Part shown: positions 23,401-38,300 of the stretch, piece after piece
Layout of the letters: every line of letters begins with the position of its first letter
How positions within the stretch are numbered: position 1 is the stretch's first letter
Origin: Dendrophyllia cribrosa
Taxonomy: Eukaryota; Cnidaria; Anthozoa; Scleractinia; Dendrophylliidae
DNA length: 64,000 nt
Assembly (NCBI GenBank): GCA_024195265.1
Contig: JAJLRJ010000010.1
Location: forward strand, 11,982,226-12,046,225
Reading direction: 5' to 3'
Translations under genes and position numbers: made by a program
Notes under the pieces: generated by a model
Database searches by the model: none
Told to the model about the DNA's origin: nothing
What the model saw: the letters and a program-made list of their open reading frames with translations, nothing else

Positions 23401-26400
23401 TCTGATGAATAGACTGAGCGGAAACAAGAACAGCAGGGACGGTCAACGCGGCTTGCGCCGCTCCACACTTGCAGAAGGAACTTAAGCGGCTTCTTCGGAA
23501 ATATTAAACTGACGACAGAGAGCGGAGAATGTGAAGCTGCCTGGCGCGAAAAGAGGGCGAGTAGAGTGATCTAAATCCTTATATACGCTTTGAGGGCGAC
23601 CGCTGACAAATAGCCTGTTCATTTCCACCATAAACGTTAACGATACATTGTGTAATGTACGTGGTTCTACCTAATGTATGTTATTAATATGTATTTATTA
23701 GTTGACCATTGGTTTGATGGAGGTTAGGGAAATTTGGGTTAAGGTCACTGTAAACCTGTTATAAAAGGGGTGCCTTCTGGGAAATCTTTTGTATGCACGC
23801 TGTTTTCAACAAAATACCAGAAAACTACATGCATATAAGCTTAAAAATAAAGCAACAATTATTAATATTGTTTTAAAACTTGCTTTTTTTGTTTAATAGG
23901 TAATCATGCGCAAGCCTTTAAACTAAAAAAAAAAACACTGTTTACATTACCAGCCTCTGGTTTAGGGTGAACATCAAAACTGGTCTACATTTATCACTCA
24001 GGCCCGGTTCCTGGAAAGCCGATTAGTGCTAATTTTTAACCCACGATTAAATCAATCTAATCAAGGGATACAATTTATCCTTTCATTCCACCTAGTGAGG
24101 TCAATTTACTCACTAATCTGCAAATAAATTTTGTCAAAACAAACAAAATGGCGGAACAAACCATTCGTAAGTTGGTTCACGAATAGAGGAAAGCAATTTA
24201 TACTAGAACAAGAAGCTGTACACAGCTTGAACTCGTGGCGTTTTTAAATTATTGCAGCATTGTTTCCCGAGTGTTTTGAGTACTTTTACGGAGAAACAGA
24301 AGCTTAAAATTATGTCTAATCAAAGGCTCCTAAGAGCCAACCTGTGTAGAAGAAATGCGAACGCGTAACGCAATATTGCCGTAAGCTTACGTTTCCACAC
24401 TGACACGGTTCGATATTTTAAAAAAAAAATTAAACGTAAGGATTTTTGACGAACGGGAAGAAAAAAACAGACCATCACTTTCATAATGTCCAGTCCGAAG
24501 GAAAAAAAAACCGGACACTCGGGCGGTCCGGGGCTAAGCCAAAACTTCTATCCACTGCGCTATCGAAGAACACTTAGTCGATAAGGTCTACATTTTATTA
24601 TTTTAAGGTAGATACGCATCAAAACGCGTGTCTCGGTTGAAAAATCCTTTTAAATAGATTTTAAGGTTGCACTAAAAACTCCAAATGCGAAACATCTTTA
24701 AGCTTATTGTTGTTTATATTCGTATAAATCAAATTAATTATTGTTATCGCTGGATTCACGTTGTTCTTGTTACGAAACGTATTCGTAACAAAGCATTTAC
24801 TACTCACGAAGTTTACAGCTGATGGAATTGAGGAGCGAGTGAGTGAGTAAGAGAATTTTATTTAGTCACCGTTTCCGATAACCCGTGCGTTATGCTTGCG
24901 TGTATACACGGGTTTAAAAGTAAGACTACACTACATTCACTACATTCAGTAGCCGACACTTCAAAGCTCGATCGCTAAGCAAATTGCAAGTTATATAAAA
25001 CACAAAACTTGCCGGAACAAAAATCCCACAAGAATAAGCGGCGAAGACAATATCAAACGGTCCTATCCATCCATGAACGCCTTGCGTTGTTTTGAAAACG
25101 TGCAATTGTACGCTGTAGTTCTTTACTTTGCTTGTCACTGTCAACACACGGAGAAATTCTGCGGTATGTATTTCATGGCTGAAAGCCATATAGTCGTCGA
25201 CATAAACTAAAATATGCGTGCATAAATTTGCATGCGCTAATGTGACACGAAAAAAAAAACAAGAAAAGTCAAAGCCGGATTTACAACTCGTGTGCTTCGC
25301 CACGAGTAAATAGTTTTTCTTGGCGACTTTAACGATTCCTGATTCAGGCGAGAATAAACCACATTTTCAACAGAGAAATGTCATCTGTAGTGAAAGATGA
25401 TTGTCCCAAAGTGCTTAATAAGTGACCCGCAAACACGCAAAATCTTGCATTTTTGGCAGTTACCCAAAATTACTAACCTTTTTATAAGCTTACATCAATC
25501 GCAACAACATTGTTATCAAACTCTTTTTAACGGTAAGATGAAAGAAATAAGGTTTTTGTATTTATAGTGGGGCCTAACCGCTCGCAACAGCATATACTAA
25601 ATTTAAAAATAATTATCATTTTCATAAAACTCTTTACATTTTGCTGGTTTGAGGATTCTGTACAAGAATCCTTCAATAAAGAAAAGTTTTTGCAGCAAAT
25701 TGCAGTACAATTAGAAAGAAGTTAGAAAAGATCGTATAAGATGAAAATATTGCATGATTTAAAAGAGAAGATGAAATAAAAGACAATTAATTATTTTTTG
25801 TCTGTTTGGTGTGACTATATACACAATCTGAAATAAAAAATATCAAAGCTTTCTCTCAAATTACTGCTTAAGAGCAAATCCGTGCAAAAATCAAACATTA
25901 CACGGCAAAGTTAAAAAACTTAAATTCGCTCTTCTTTTGCATACAGGTAGCCTTTAGTAAGTATACAATTGCTGTGTAGTTTTTTCCTTGAAAAACTTAT
26001 TTGTTTCTGGGAAAACGAAAACATTAGTTTTCAGCCCGGGGTTCGATTTGGCGACACCAAACAGGCTTAAAATAAGTCATGATTCACTCGACTCGCGTAT
26101 CAAAACTACTGCGCTAGAAAAAGCTGTCACAGCTCCAATTTGTTGTACAACTTGTCACAGTCTAAATACCATGATTTCATAAAAATTAGATTAATCTAAG
26201 TATTCAAATGAAGTCTAAAGCTTATGGCTCTCCCGTTCTCCGTAAAACGGTAGGCGAAAAACAACGATAATTTTGAGCATGTGCCTTTGTTCAGAATTTC
26301 GTAATATTATGAATGACAATACTAGAGATGACGATCTTTCAAAATATGTAAAGTTTAGTTTGGGAAAATGAATTTGGGATTTTTAAGAATTGGTTAAAAA

Positions 26401-29400
26401 ACGTGAACGAAAGACGTAAAATCACGCCATCTTGTGTGTGCGTGACAAACTGAAAAAAAACTAAAACGTTTTTCCTTGAGAAATCTTGGCAACTCTGACG
26501 CCAAAAAACAAAAACAAAAAACAATGAAAATATACAAGCCTTAACTTGGATATGACATTCTTGAATGTCCATAGTGTTTCGTTTTGCCGTCTGTTCAATT
26601 TCATTCATGAAGTTTATCATGAACAGTGAAGCCCGTAGCCACGATCAAAAACGCCTTTAAAAACTTTTCGTTGAATTATTCGTAGCTCACTTTGCACTTT
26701 CGTACTCTTTATACTGTTGATACAATTTTTTTTACCAGATTTCTAGCGGAAACTGTAAAAGGGCTGACAATAAAGCGAACTAGTTCAAGCATGGGTCTTT
26801 TTGCCATGTATGTTTCATGTATTTTTTTTAGGTATGCTTCAAGGCTCTGAACACTGTGCGACTGCAGTACCTGAACTAGAGAAAGCAGAACTTTCCCAAA
26901 CGTTTTCTGTCCCATCTCTCCCAATGGGGTGCATGGGCCCTGAATACGACACCAGAGGGTGTATTGGACTATCATATATTGTACAAGCGACGTAGCACTC
27001 GCTTAAAGTGGAATGAAATTATGTTTTTATGATAGATGGGAGGTACTGTTGTAATTGGGAGGTTTCAAATGAAACTGTTGTTGTTTGTTGTTGTTGTAAA
27101 AACCCCTAAGAATTCAGAACGCGAAAGATTCTTTGTTCCTTGGTTTCCTAATCTTCTTTCTAGGACCAGTAGTCCATAAGGGCGTTTTAGAGTTAAATGC
27201 CTTATAGCTCTCCTACATACAACAAAAAATATCATATCAGTTTATTATGTATCGGCTAAAGAGAAGATTAACCGAAATATTTCTTATTAAAAGCGGGACA
27301 ACGAAGGAGGGATGTTTCTCTCACAACTAAAGCATTGTCAATTGTCACACTCTAGAAATGAAACTAGGGCTGGCTTGTCTTTGTTGTTGTTTTACTATAG
27401 CAGTCCAATCAGATACCAGAAGCGAAAGTAGAAGACTTTATAAAACTCTAAAAATAAAAACAATGACAAGTAAATGGATCAAAATTTCGTAATCTTTGTA
27501 CCTGCGTTCTCGTTTGAAAGATTATTTGTGTAGCTTAACATGTGAAGTCCAGGCCGACAAGATCCACCCCAACCCAGCCCCACCCATGTAATAAATATTG
27601 GTTTTCTGTCAATACTGTATTTTAAAACCCACGAGATCTATTTCATGCTTTGAACTGTATTGATTGAAGACTTCCGAGCAACACTCGTCAAACTTCAAAA
27701 AATATATATGGAATTTTGGCCACTAAGAATACCACCCGGTGTTACCAACCGTGACTGTCACGAACGCTTGCTCAGCCTGATATGCAAGTTTCAGACGTAA
27801 TTTGCATATGGTCTCAAAATGGTTCAAGGATGGAAAACTGGGAACACATGCTTGAACTAGCTCGCTTTATTGTGAGCTTTTTTACAATTTCCACCAGAAA
27901 AAAAAATGAATCAACAGTATAAAGAGTGCGAAAGTGCAAAGTGAGCTACAAAGAATTCAGCGAGTAAAGGGTTTTTGATCGTGGCTACGGGCTTCACTGA
28001 TCTTCACTGTTCATGATAAACTTCGCGAATGAAATTAAACAGACGGCAAAACTAAACATTTTGGACGTTCAAGAATGTCATATCCAAGTTAAGGTTTGTA
28101 TATTTCCATTGTTTTTTGGCGTCAGAGTTTAATTGCCAAGATTTCTCAAGGAAAAACGTTCTAGGTGTTTTTGTTGTTGGTCACGCATACACAAGATGGC
28201 GTGATTTTATGTCTTTCGTTCACCATTTTCAACAAATTCTTAAAAATCCCAAATTCATTTCCCCAAACTAAACTTTACATATTTTGAAAGATCGTCAATT
28301 CTAGTATTGTCATTCTTAATAGCGGAGCCTAGCCGGGCCGAAGGCCCGGCTGCGAAGCCCCATACTCATAGAACCTATGCCCTCATTTTTCATGGTCATG
28401 GCTAGCGGAATGTTTCGCGGGCGCTGTCTGCAACAAAAACATGTGTGTCGGAGATGTGTGTCGCGCAAGGCTAGCGCGCATGCGCGTATGACGCCACACA
28501 ACATCCGGAATCTTAGCGGAGGACTAGCTCGCGGGCGCGTATGACGTCGCAAAATATGCGCGTACGACGTCATGTTGAAACCAAAGCGAGGCTTTTTTTT
28601 TCGCGCGGTTACACGGCCGAATGTCACGTCAGCTGGGAAAACACTTTGATGTTTTGCTGTGTTTACTGAGCGGAGAAAACGGTTTAAATTAAAGTCGTTA
28701 TTTTCCTGCATTTTTTCGTGGTTTGCTACTCAAGACAGGGATGCTAATTAAGGGATACTCAGGAGCCGCTTTAGTGGAAAAAGAAGAGCTTTCAGGGATA
28801 AAATCTTGCTTCGAGGAACTATATACGTTTTTAGCAATGCGAGAGATGGGTTCGTTTTACGGATTTCAGCACCAAAGCGGAGATTTAAAGAATTTCCAAG
28901 CACAGTAGTCGCCGGAGGGACTTAAAGGTAAAACAAATTACATTTTTCGATGGAAATTTATCTAGATATCAATCTGTGATTGACTTTTTGTTAATGTGTT
29001 CTCGTTAGTTTTGGAGAATTGTTTTTAAACGTGTAGCTTAAATTCAGTTGTATTAATTTCTTGAATTTCATCGAAGACACGGCTCGGCCTCGATGCGCGT
29101 TTTCCGTTTTGCTTTTCAACATAAACTAATGGAGATTTGAATAAAATTTATCGAAAGAAGATTGTGTTGTCCATTTTTATGTGTTTGTTCATTCATTACA
29201 TAGGTTGAAAAGCGATTTTATGTAAACAAAACAAGACTTGAATTTTATTATAGTTCTAACTTCACTCGCGTGGCGGTATGCAAATATGTTTGTATTTTTG
29301 GCAATTTTGATTTCCAAATCAGTTTCTCAGGCATTTTTTGACAAGCTACAACTGTATTTTTAACAGTAGTCGTAATAGTTATTCTAGACGGAGAAAAAGT

Positions 29401-32283
29401 TGTTTTTGTGAACTTTTGTACGGTCTAAATGTACTGTGCAGACGGTCGGGTAATACTGTTTTTGAGAATTGCTAAAATTGAAAAATAGCCCGGTCGTCAA
29501 TATTAATCTTAATTCTTGTGCTTCCGACCTTTCACCTATTAGTTAAGTTTCATCTTAGTTAAGCTTGTTCAGAGGGTCTTCAGAGGGCGCCGATGTTGGG
29601 CTAAGCCTAACTATATATATTAGCGGAGCACTCGCCGGACCGAAGGCCCGGCTGCGCAGCCCCATACTCATAGAACCTAGCCAGTCATTTTTCATGGTCA
29701 TAGCTTGCGGAATGTTTCGCGAGCGCGTGTCTGCAACATGTGTGTCGCGCACGGCTACCTCGCATGCGCGTATAACGCCACACGCGCGGCTACACAGCCG
29801 TCAGCTCGGTAAACACTTTTTAAAGTTTTAAAAAAGTTGGATCTTTCGCAGTGTTAGGCGGAGCAGTAAAGTCGTTATTTCCCTGCATTTTTTCGCGGTT
29901 TGCTACTCAAGACAGGGATACTAATTAAGGAATACTCAGAAGCCGCTTTAGTGGAAAAAGAAGAGCTTTCAGGAATAAAATCTTGCTTCGATGAACTTCA
30001 TATTATCAATGCAGGAGCAATGCGGGGAGATGCCTTGTTTTTATTACGGATTTCAGAACCGAAGAAGCGGAGTTTTAACGAATTTCCAAGCTTGCAGTCC
30101 AGTGCTTTAAAGGTAAAATAAATCACATTTTTCGATGGGAATTTATGTTGATATCAATTTTTGATTGACTTTTCCTTTGTGTTCTCTTAAGTTTTGGAGA
30201 CATGTTTATGAAACGTTCAAATTAAGTCGTGTTGTTATCTTGAATTTCAACGAGGACAACTCTGCCTTGGTGCGCTATAAATGGTACGTGTTCTGCTTTT
30301 AAAGATAAATTAATGGAGATTTGAATAAACTTTTTCGAAAGAAGATTGTATTGTCCGTTTTTATGTCTTTGTTCATTCATTACATTAGATTAAAAATCGA
30401 TTTTATGTAAACAAAACAAGACTTAGATTTTCTGTCTTCACTCGCGTCGCGGCAAGATTTCCGTATAACCCCAACATTAATTATGCATACGCGCTATTAT
30501 AAAAGAGAACAATAGAGAAAACAATAGACTGCCTTTGGGAATAGCATAAATTATACAGTTTTTTTTTTCATTTTTTTTTCAAATTAGGTCTAAAATGAGC
30601 GTTTTCATAAAAATTGGTCGAGAAAAATGCGCCGTTTTCCGTGTTTTTCGAGTTGTAGTGCGAGGGAAAAATTAAAAACGTAGCGTTGGGTGCGAAAGGT
30701 TAGCTTTTAAATGAGGGTTAGGGAAACTGCGTCGATCAGAGAGAAATAAATTGAAACTCACCGTTGATGTTGTTGTGGTGTTTTTCCCCGTTTTCCAGCT
30801 TGCGATGCGATGCGTTGAATCTTAACTTGGTGTATTATTATTTCCACGAAAGAAGATCACGAATGGTGCATAGATTGGTACGCGGAACACTTTACGGGTC
30901 TTTGTGCACCTCGTAAAGTTCAGCGATATGCTTGATGATGTTTCCAAAGGGATCCTCTTCATAATGCTTACGCCACAAAAACTCCTGTAGGTAGCTTTTG
31001 AAGAGATCTTTGGATGTTCCTGTACGGGGCAGACCTCGCTTTACTCCCCACCATGTATTTTCGATGCCAATCTCAACAGCTGTACCTGGTCCGCCTATTT
31101 GCCCCGCATGATGTTGCATGATTCTGTAGGCACAAACCTCCCGGCAATAGTTATACCAATCTATCACCGTTTATGTAAACGTGGTCTAATCGTCTAGCGA
31201 GGTCTCATGCACTGCTTGTTTAAAGAAAAATCCATTTTTATTGTTGAAGTAAGTAGAGATTAGTGATTCATATATTCACTACACGCGGGAATTGCCATTG
31301 TTTAAGAAAACAATAGCGCGCATGCATACATAATTAATAAAGTATGCATGCATAATAAATGTATGGGGTTATACGGAAATTTTTCCCGCGTCGCCTTATG
31401 CAAATAATTATGTTTGCGTATTTTTGCAATTTTGATTTCCAAATCAGTTTCTCGGGCAATTTTTGCCAAACAAAAACTGTATTTTATTCGGAAAGTAGTC
31501 GTACTAGTTATTCTAGACAGAGAAAAGTTGTTTTTGTGAACTTTTGTACGGTCTAAATGTACTGTGCAGACGGTCGGGTAATACTGTTTTTGAGAATAGC
31601 TAAAATTGAAAACAGCCTTTTCGTCAATATTAAGTCTTGTGCTTCCAACCTTTCACCTTAGTTAAGTTTCACCTTAGTTAAGCTTGTTCAAAGTGCGACC
31701 CTATTGGGCTTGGCCTATCTATATATATTATTACGAAATTCTGAACAAAGGCACCCGCTCAAAATCATTGTTGTTTTTCGCCTACCGTTTTACGGAGCAC
31801 GGGAGAGCCATAAGCTTTTGGCTTCCCTTGAATACTTAGATTTATCCAATTTTTATGAAATCATGGTGTTTAGTCTATGACAAGTTATGCAACAAATTGG
31901 AACTATGACAGCTTTTTCTAGCGCAGTAGTTTTGATACGCGAGTCGAGTGAATCATGACTTATTTCAACCCTGTTTGCATGTGTTTGGGATTGCCAAATT
32001 GTGCCCTGAGATGATACCGACTTTCTTCGTTTTTCTCGGAAACAAATAGATATTTCAAGGAAAAAACTACATGGCATTCATGTACTTACTATAGACTATC
32101 TATATGCAAAAGAGAAGCGAATTTCATTTTTTTCAGCTTTGCCGAAGATTTGCGATTTTGTTTGATTCTTGTACGGATCTGCTCTTAATAATAACTGTAA
32201 TCAGATGTAATCAAATTTACGTTGCGTGGCTGAGAATTTTTGCCATATGTACGCTGTTAGGCTTGGCCTATCTATATGTATCA

Positions 32284-32327
<44 letters not shown>

Positions 32328-35300
32328 CTGAGCCTAACAGCGTAGCACTTTGAACAAGCTTAACTAAGGTGAAACTTAACTACGGTGAAAGGTCGGAAGC
32401 ACAAGAATTAAAATTGACGACCGGGCTATTTTTCAGTTTTAGCAATTCTCAAAAACAGTAAGGTTAAGGTTTATTACCCGAAAGTCTGCACAGTACATTT
32501 ACATGTAGACCGTAAAAATTGCAAAAATACACAAAAATATTTGCATAAGGCGACGCAAGTGAAGTCTAAGTCTTGTTTTGTTTCCATAAAATCGCTTTTC
32601 AATCTATGTAATGAATGAACAAACACATAAAAATGGACAACACAATCTTCTTTCGACAAATTTGATTCAAATCTCCATCAGTTTATGTTTAAAAGCAAAA
32701 CGCGTACCATTTTAATATAGCGCAACAAGCTGCCTTCGATGAAATTCAAGAAATCGATACAACTGAAGTTAAGCTCGTTTTAATTAAAATAAATCTCCGA
32801 AACTACACAAGAACACAAAGAAAAAGTCAATCACAGATTGATATCAACATAAATTCCCATCGAAAAATGTAATCTGTTCAGTTTACCTTTGAGTCCCTCG
32901 CTTGCTTGTTAATTCTCTAAATCTCCGCTCCTTTGGTTCTGAAATCCGTAATAAAAACAAACATATCTCCCCGCATTGAAATGAAGTTCCTCGAAGCAAG
33001 ATTTTATCCCAGAAAGCTCTTCTTTTTCTACTAAAGCGGCTTCTGAGTATCCCTTAATTAGTATCCCTGTCTTGAGTAGCAAACCGCGAAAAAATGCAGG
33101 GAAATAACGACTTTACTTGTCCGCTAAACACTGACCAGCGAAAGATCCAAACTTTTTAAAACATGTTTACTGAGCTGACGGCTGTGTAGCCGCGCAAAAA
33201 ACAAAGCCTTAAATATCCCGGATGTTGATGACGTCGTACGAGCTAGCCCAAAGCGTACGGCGGGCGTTCGGCGGCGGGCACACAACGCGCCCGCGAAACA
33301 TTCCGCTAGCCATGACCATGAAAAATGACGGCATGGGTTCTTTGAGTATGGGGCTGCGCAGCCGGGCCTTCGGCTTGGCAAGTGCTCCGCTCTTTATATA
33401 TCTTATTGACCAAGCGCGAGGGCCGTACTGGGAGAATATCGGCCCGAGGTCTTGACAGTACGGACCGAGCGCAGCGAGGTCCGTACAGAAAAGACCGAGG
33501 GCCGATATTCTCCCAGTACGGTCCCGAGCAAGCTTGGTTAATAAGAGATTTATTACACGACTCCTGCTGGCGGGAGGATCGCGCGGGATCATTCGGGATA
33601 ATGCCCGGTCCAATACTTAGAGAATATTGGACCGGCAATCGAGCATTGGTTGATTTTAGTTATTGGCCCTCTGACTGTCTTAGTCGTGTCTTAAATGAAT
33701 GTCTTAAATGCTGTTAATAGTCGATTTAGTTGAGTTCGTGGAAGCTTTATGGTATCATGATCAATTAACACTTTGCCAAATGTATCTTTTCAACGCGTAA
33801 CGCAATGTACGGTATATTTTACTGTGCGAATCCAAAAACCATGAACACTTTGATTTGATTTTGACATTTCCCATTGTGCAGCAACCGATCAGAAGCGACT
33901 CGAAACCGCAAGAAACCCAAACAAACGGTTAGTCACGAAACCACGTTTCTCTGTTTCCTTGCAAAAGAATCGTTGTACAAGTCCAATAGGTTTTCTCTAA
34001 TAATTTGAGGATACGATTTTCCTTCATCGAAAACTTGACCGTGTTGATTATGTCTTACGTGCACTGCACCTACGAATTAGAAAGTAAGGAATTGACTTGA
34101 TCGATCTCAGCTCCACAAAGCTCAGGTAAAAGTAATACTCATTTATGTTTTGTACTGAACCAAACAAACTGTAGTCAGTACTCTTGAGAATAGTAGCTGA
34201 TAGATCGTCAGAATATTTGAAGCCTGAGCAAACTTCTGTTCTCTTTTGCAGTAATACCGTTGTAAAGTTTTTTTTTGTTTTTTTCTGCTTTCGCGGTCGA
34301 TTGGTTTGCGCGTAAGTCATGTTACGCCGTACAAAGCTTTCCGACGTGACATTTCGTCAGTTTCGTTGAGAAAAAATCGCCGAAACGGCCAAGGTTCGAT
34401 TCGGAAGTCAAGAAATTTAAAGCCTATAGAAGCAAAAGAGAAAAAACAGCGGGTCAGGTTTTCAAACTTTATTAAGATTATATTGCAGGTGGCGATTATT
34501 TTTCGATCCACAGAAACCCTCATCTGGTGACCTGTGATTATCAGAATTATCGAATATTCCGCCTTCAAATTTTGCAAGGCCGTATTGCAATTAGCCACAC
34601 ACGGCAAAGTAGCTAGCTGATGATCAGCGAGAGATCAAAGCAAAAGAAACGTTGTGTAGTAGCTGTAAAACTTAACGTGCAGGGAATACAATTCGACAAG
34701 TTTACGGCAAGTTAGCGGTACTGTAGTTACGTATTTGCATGCCGTAAGTTAACACTTTCATTCGCCGGAACAGCGGATTTTGTCCTCGTTCAGTAGCTTT
34801 TTCGAAAACTAACTTTTTCCAGGGAAACTAATCCTCAGGAACTGTCATGTGTCATTGTCCGGCTTTTTCGCTAAATGTTTTTGCGATACTGCCGCGTCGG
34901 ACAAGTGTACAACACTGACAAACCGATGAACGCGACAACTGATTTCTGGTTTTTAGCCGTTACAGTAAAATCGCTCAGATTTCTACTTCATTTACAAAGA
35001 AAGACGAAAGGTAAACTAGCAATAAAAATAACTACAGCAAGGCGGCGACGATTCTTTTGCAAGGAAACAGAGAAGCGTGGTTTCGTGACTAACCGTTTGT
35101 TTGGGTTTCTTGCGGTTTCGTGTCGCTTCTGATTGGTTGCTGCACAATAGGAAATGTCAAAATCAAATCAAAGTGTTCACGGTTTTTGGATTCGCACAGT
35201 AATTATAAACACGGCTCGATATCTTTTAAAATACCGTAATCCGCGATATGATATGTGTGATATTTAAGGTCTACATACACTGTTCCTAGTAGAAAAAAGC

Positions 35301-38300
35301 AAGGATATATTTTCATTTGAGGAACTGATCCACTGATGACCTTTAGCGCATAAAGGTGTCCATTTCTCTCCTATCTTAGAATGATAAATTTGTGTCACGC
35401 TAAGACACGAAAGACAAATTTGGTTCATTCATCAAAAGACTCCAAATGAGAAAAATCTGCAATATTTTTGTTGTTCAATTTCGCTTACAAAACCTTAGTT
35501 ATTGTTATCGCTTGAAACAGAATTTTTTTGAACTTTCTAGAACAGGCATAAAAAACTTACGGAGAATAAAAGTGAATTTAGAAATCGGACAGGCTTGGCA
35601 GATTGCCAAGCAGCCGGATTAATTAAATTACATTTACAAGCAACTTAAGTGGCTGTCCGCCTAACATCCTCATGACCAAAATTGGTCATGAAACAGATTT
35701 TCTTCAATTCTTGCATGTGAATTACACTTTGTCTAGTAACTATAAAAATACATTTCGTTTGGTCTCAAAATGTTTTTTTCAGCAATTTACAGGGGGTCTC
35801 CTGGGGGACCAAATTTGATATTTTTTAAGTCTGAAAAATGAAAAACTTCCCTAACTTTGGCAACTTCTCACAACACTTAAAATTTGACGCAGAGCTAAAT
35901 TCTACTGTTGTTTGACAGGTACAAGTCCAGTTATTATTACAACGTTATAAAAGTTTCCATATCGTTGTTCCAAGTGGTTAAACATTAAACTTCTATCAAC
36001 CCACTTTCACAGCTTGTAATAAAACAGGAAAAATGGGTTCACAAAAATTCCTCTAAACCAAAAGTGGATCGTCGTACAGCAATTTTCTTGCAGCCAAAAA
36101 CAATAAAGACTTAATCTTAAATATCATGAAAAAAAATTGTGCGGCCAGTTGGTTTTAAGACCACGAGGACTCTTTGAAATAACGGTATTTACGAATTATG
36201 CAAATTAGGAACCTCAACCTTAGCGTGCAAATACAGTGCAAATGTGAACCGAACAATGGTGTTTTCCATCCGAGAAACACAAAAATAGTTTCAAACTACA
36301 GCAGAATACAAAATTATACTAGTATACGTGAGTATAAATTGTTGATAGCCTTCAAAGTGCTCATTAACTGTCCTCGATGCACACAAAATCCTACAAAATA
36401 CTGCTTCGTTCAACGACCGCTAATGTTGCTCGAGAAGTAAGTTTACAAAAGAGTCTTCATCTGTAATTATTAATCTGACAATAAAGCATAAAAAAACCAC
36501 GACATAATGCGTATATTGTTAATTCAGAGCTTACTGCTTTGAACTGATACAGACTGATATCAGTGACTGCCATCTTGGTGTGTGCTTTCATTTGTACTTG
36601 CGGCCTTTTCCACACTCAGTCGCTCGTCATTCATTTAAATTTCATCCATGCTTATCACTGAGAGTGCATTGAGGAAGCCTGGAAGCGTCAATCTGCTTGA
36701 GTATGGGTAAATACTTGAATCAAAACACTGATTTCCTTCACGCTTTCGCCATGGTAGCTCGCCATGATACATGTGTCAGGATGGTGTCCGCTGACCAGAC
36801 AAACATGAACCATACCATATGCACGGCTGTAATTACAAATGACGCGTGTTTGTTTTTATGCCGACAACACTCGCGTGGCAAGTCTGGTTTAACTATACTA
36901 ATACATTTTTGTTCTTTGTTTGTCTGTTTGTTTTCATAAAACGAAATAGTAGTTTCTGCGTTTCTTGCGTATGACTATCCGGGTTATGAGGAGTTGCCAC
37001 ATCACATTGTCTATAATTTTTTTTCTTTACTGTATTTCTTTTAAGACCCTCTTTGAGTTCGTCTGTCTACATACAGTCAACTCCCGCCTTGCGAACACCT
37101 CGCTATTACGGACACCCAGCTAGTACGGACAGCACCTAAATCCCCGACAAAAGTTACAGATATCTGACTGAAACGCACTCCCCCTATTGCGAAATCTCGC
37201 TATAACGGACATTTTATTCGGCCCCAACGTCACAATGTTGTTTTACTCTCGTTATAACTGATATCGAGCGGCACCTTTTAATAGTTGAAATGTTTTTTTT
37301 TGTGTGTGTGTGTGTGTCAATGCCTTTGTCTTTGGTTGGATTTACGCTTCTCTTGTCCGCGGCCATCAATTTCAATTCCTAAGATTTCAATTTTGTGTAA
37401 TTGTTGAAAGGTACCGCTCGATGTCAGTTATAACGAGTGTCAAACAATTACATTGTAACGTTGGGGCCGAATAAAGTGTTCATAATAGCGAAATTCCGCA
37501 ATAGCGGGAGTTTGTTTCAGCCCGTATTTGAAACTTTTGTTGGGGATTTAGCTGCTGTCCGTACTAGCTGCGTGTCCGTAATAGCCATTAGCGAGGTGTT
37601 CGCAAGGCGGGAGTTGACTGTATGTAGACAGACGAACCCAAAGAGGGTCTTAAAAGAAATACAGTAAAGAAAAAATTATAGACAGAATACTACTTTATGA
37701 TATATCACGGTGATTACAAAACAGAGGTAAAAGAAGAACGCTTTATCGCCCTTGAATCACGTCACGCAATCTTTGCCGGGCCAAATCAAAAACATCCAAT
37801 TCGAGAGCTAAACATAGTTTTATACCCTCATTTATATAAGATTCCTCAGTGGAATAAAGCTTCTTTAAATGCTACAGCTATTTCATTTAAAATGATAATA
37901 TAATATATCACATGTTAAGTTCAACACTGATATGTCAATATCGATGAAATCAACATCACTCTCAAAATTATTTGGTGTGGCAACTCCTCATAACCCTGAT
38001 ATATAGTCATACGCAAGAAACGCAGAAACTACTATTTCGTTTCATGAAAACAAACAGACAAACAAAGAACAAAAAATGTATTGGTATAGTTAAACCAGAC
38101 TTGCCACGCGAGTGTTGTCGGCATAAAAACAAACACGCGTCATTTGTAATAGCCCTTTTCACGGTTAACATTTCTCATTTGCATTACAATAAAATCCAAC
38201 GTGGATGCGAGGCAATTGTCTGGTCATCGGATACCATCCTGACACATGTATCATGGCGAGCTACCATGGCGAAAGCGTGAAGGAAATCAGTGTTTTGATT

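Larger units (their letters stand above)
29622..31729 (+). repeat. Repeat family R1, copy B (interrupted)
   Basis: Same landmarks and ends as copy A, in tandem with it. A Merlin element (30451-31386) is inserted in its right half. Without the insertion it would be about 1.16 kb. Confidence 0.82.

Noticed and set aside
28316..28711. 131-codon frame at the start of R1 copy A
   Set aside because: The frame follows the GC-rich repeat start and is broken in the other R1 copies.
33209..33638. Overlapping frames over 33.2-33.7 kb on both strands
   Set aside because: They are open because of the GC-rich palindromic repeat and R1 end; no domain and no agreement between copies.
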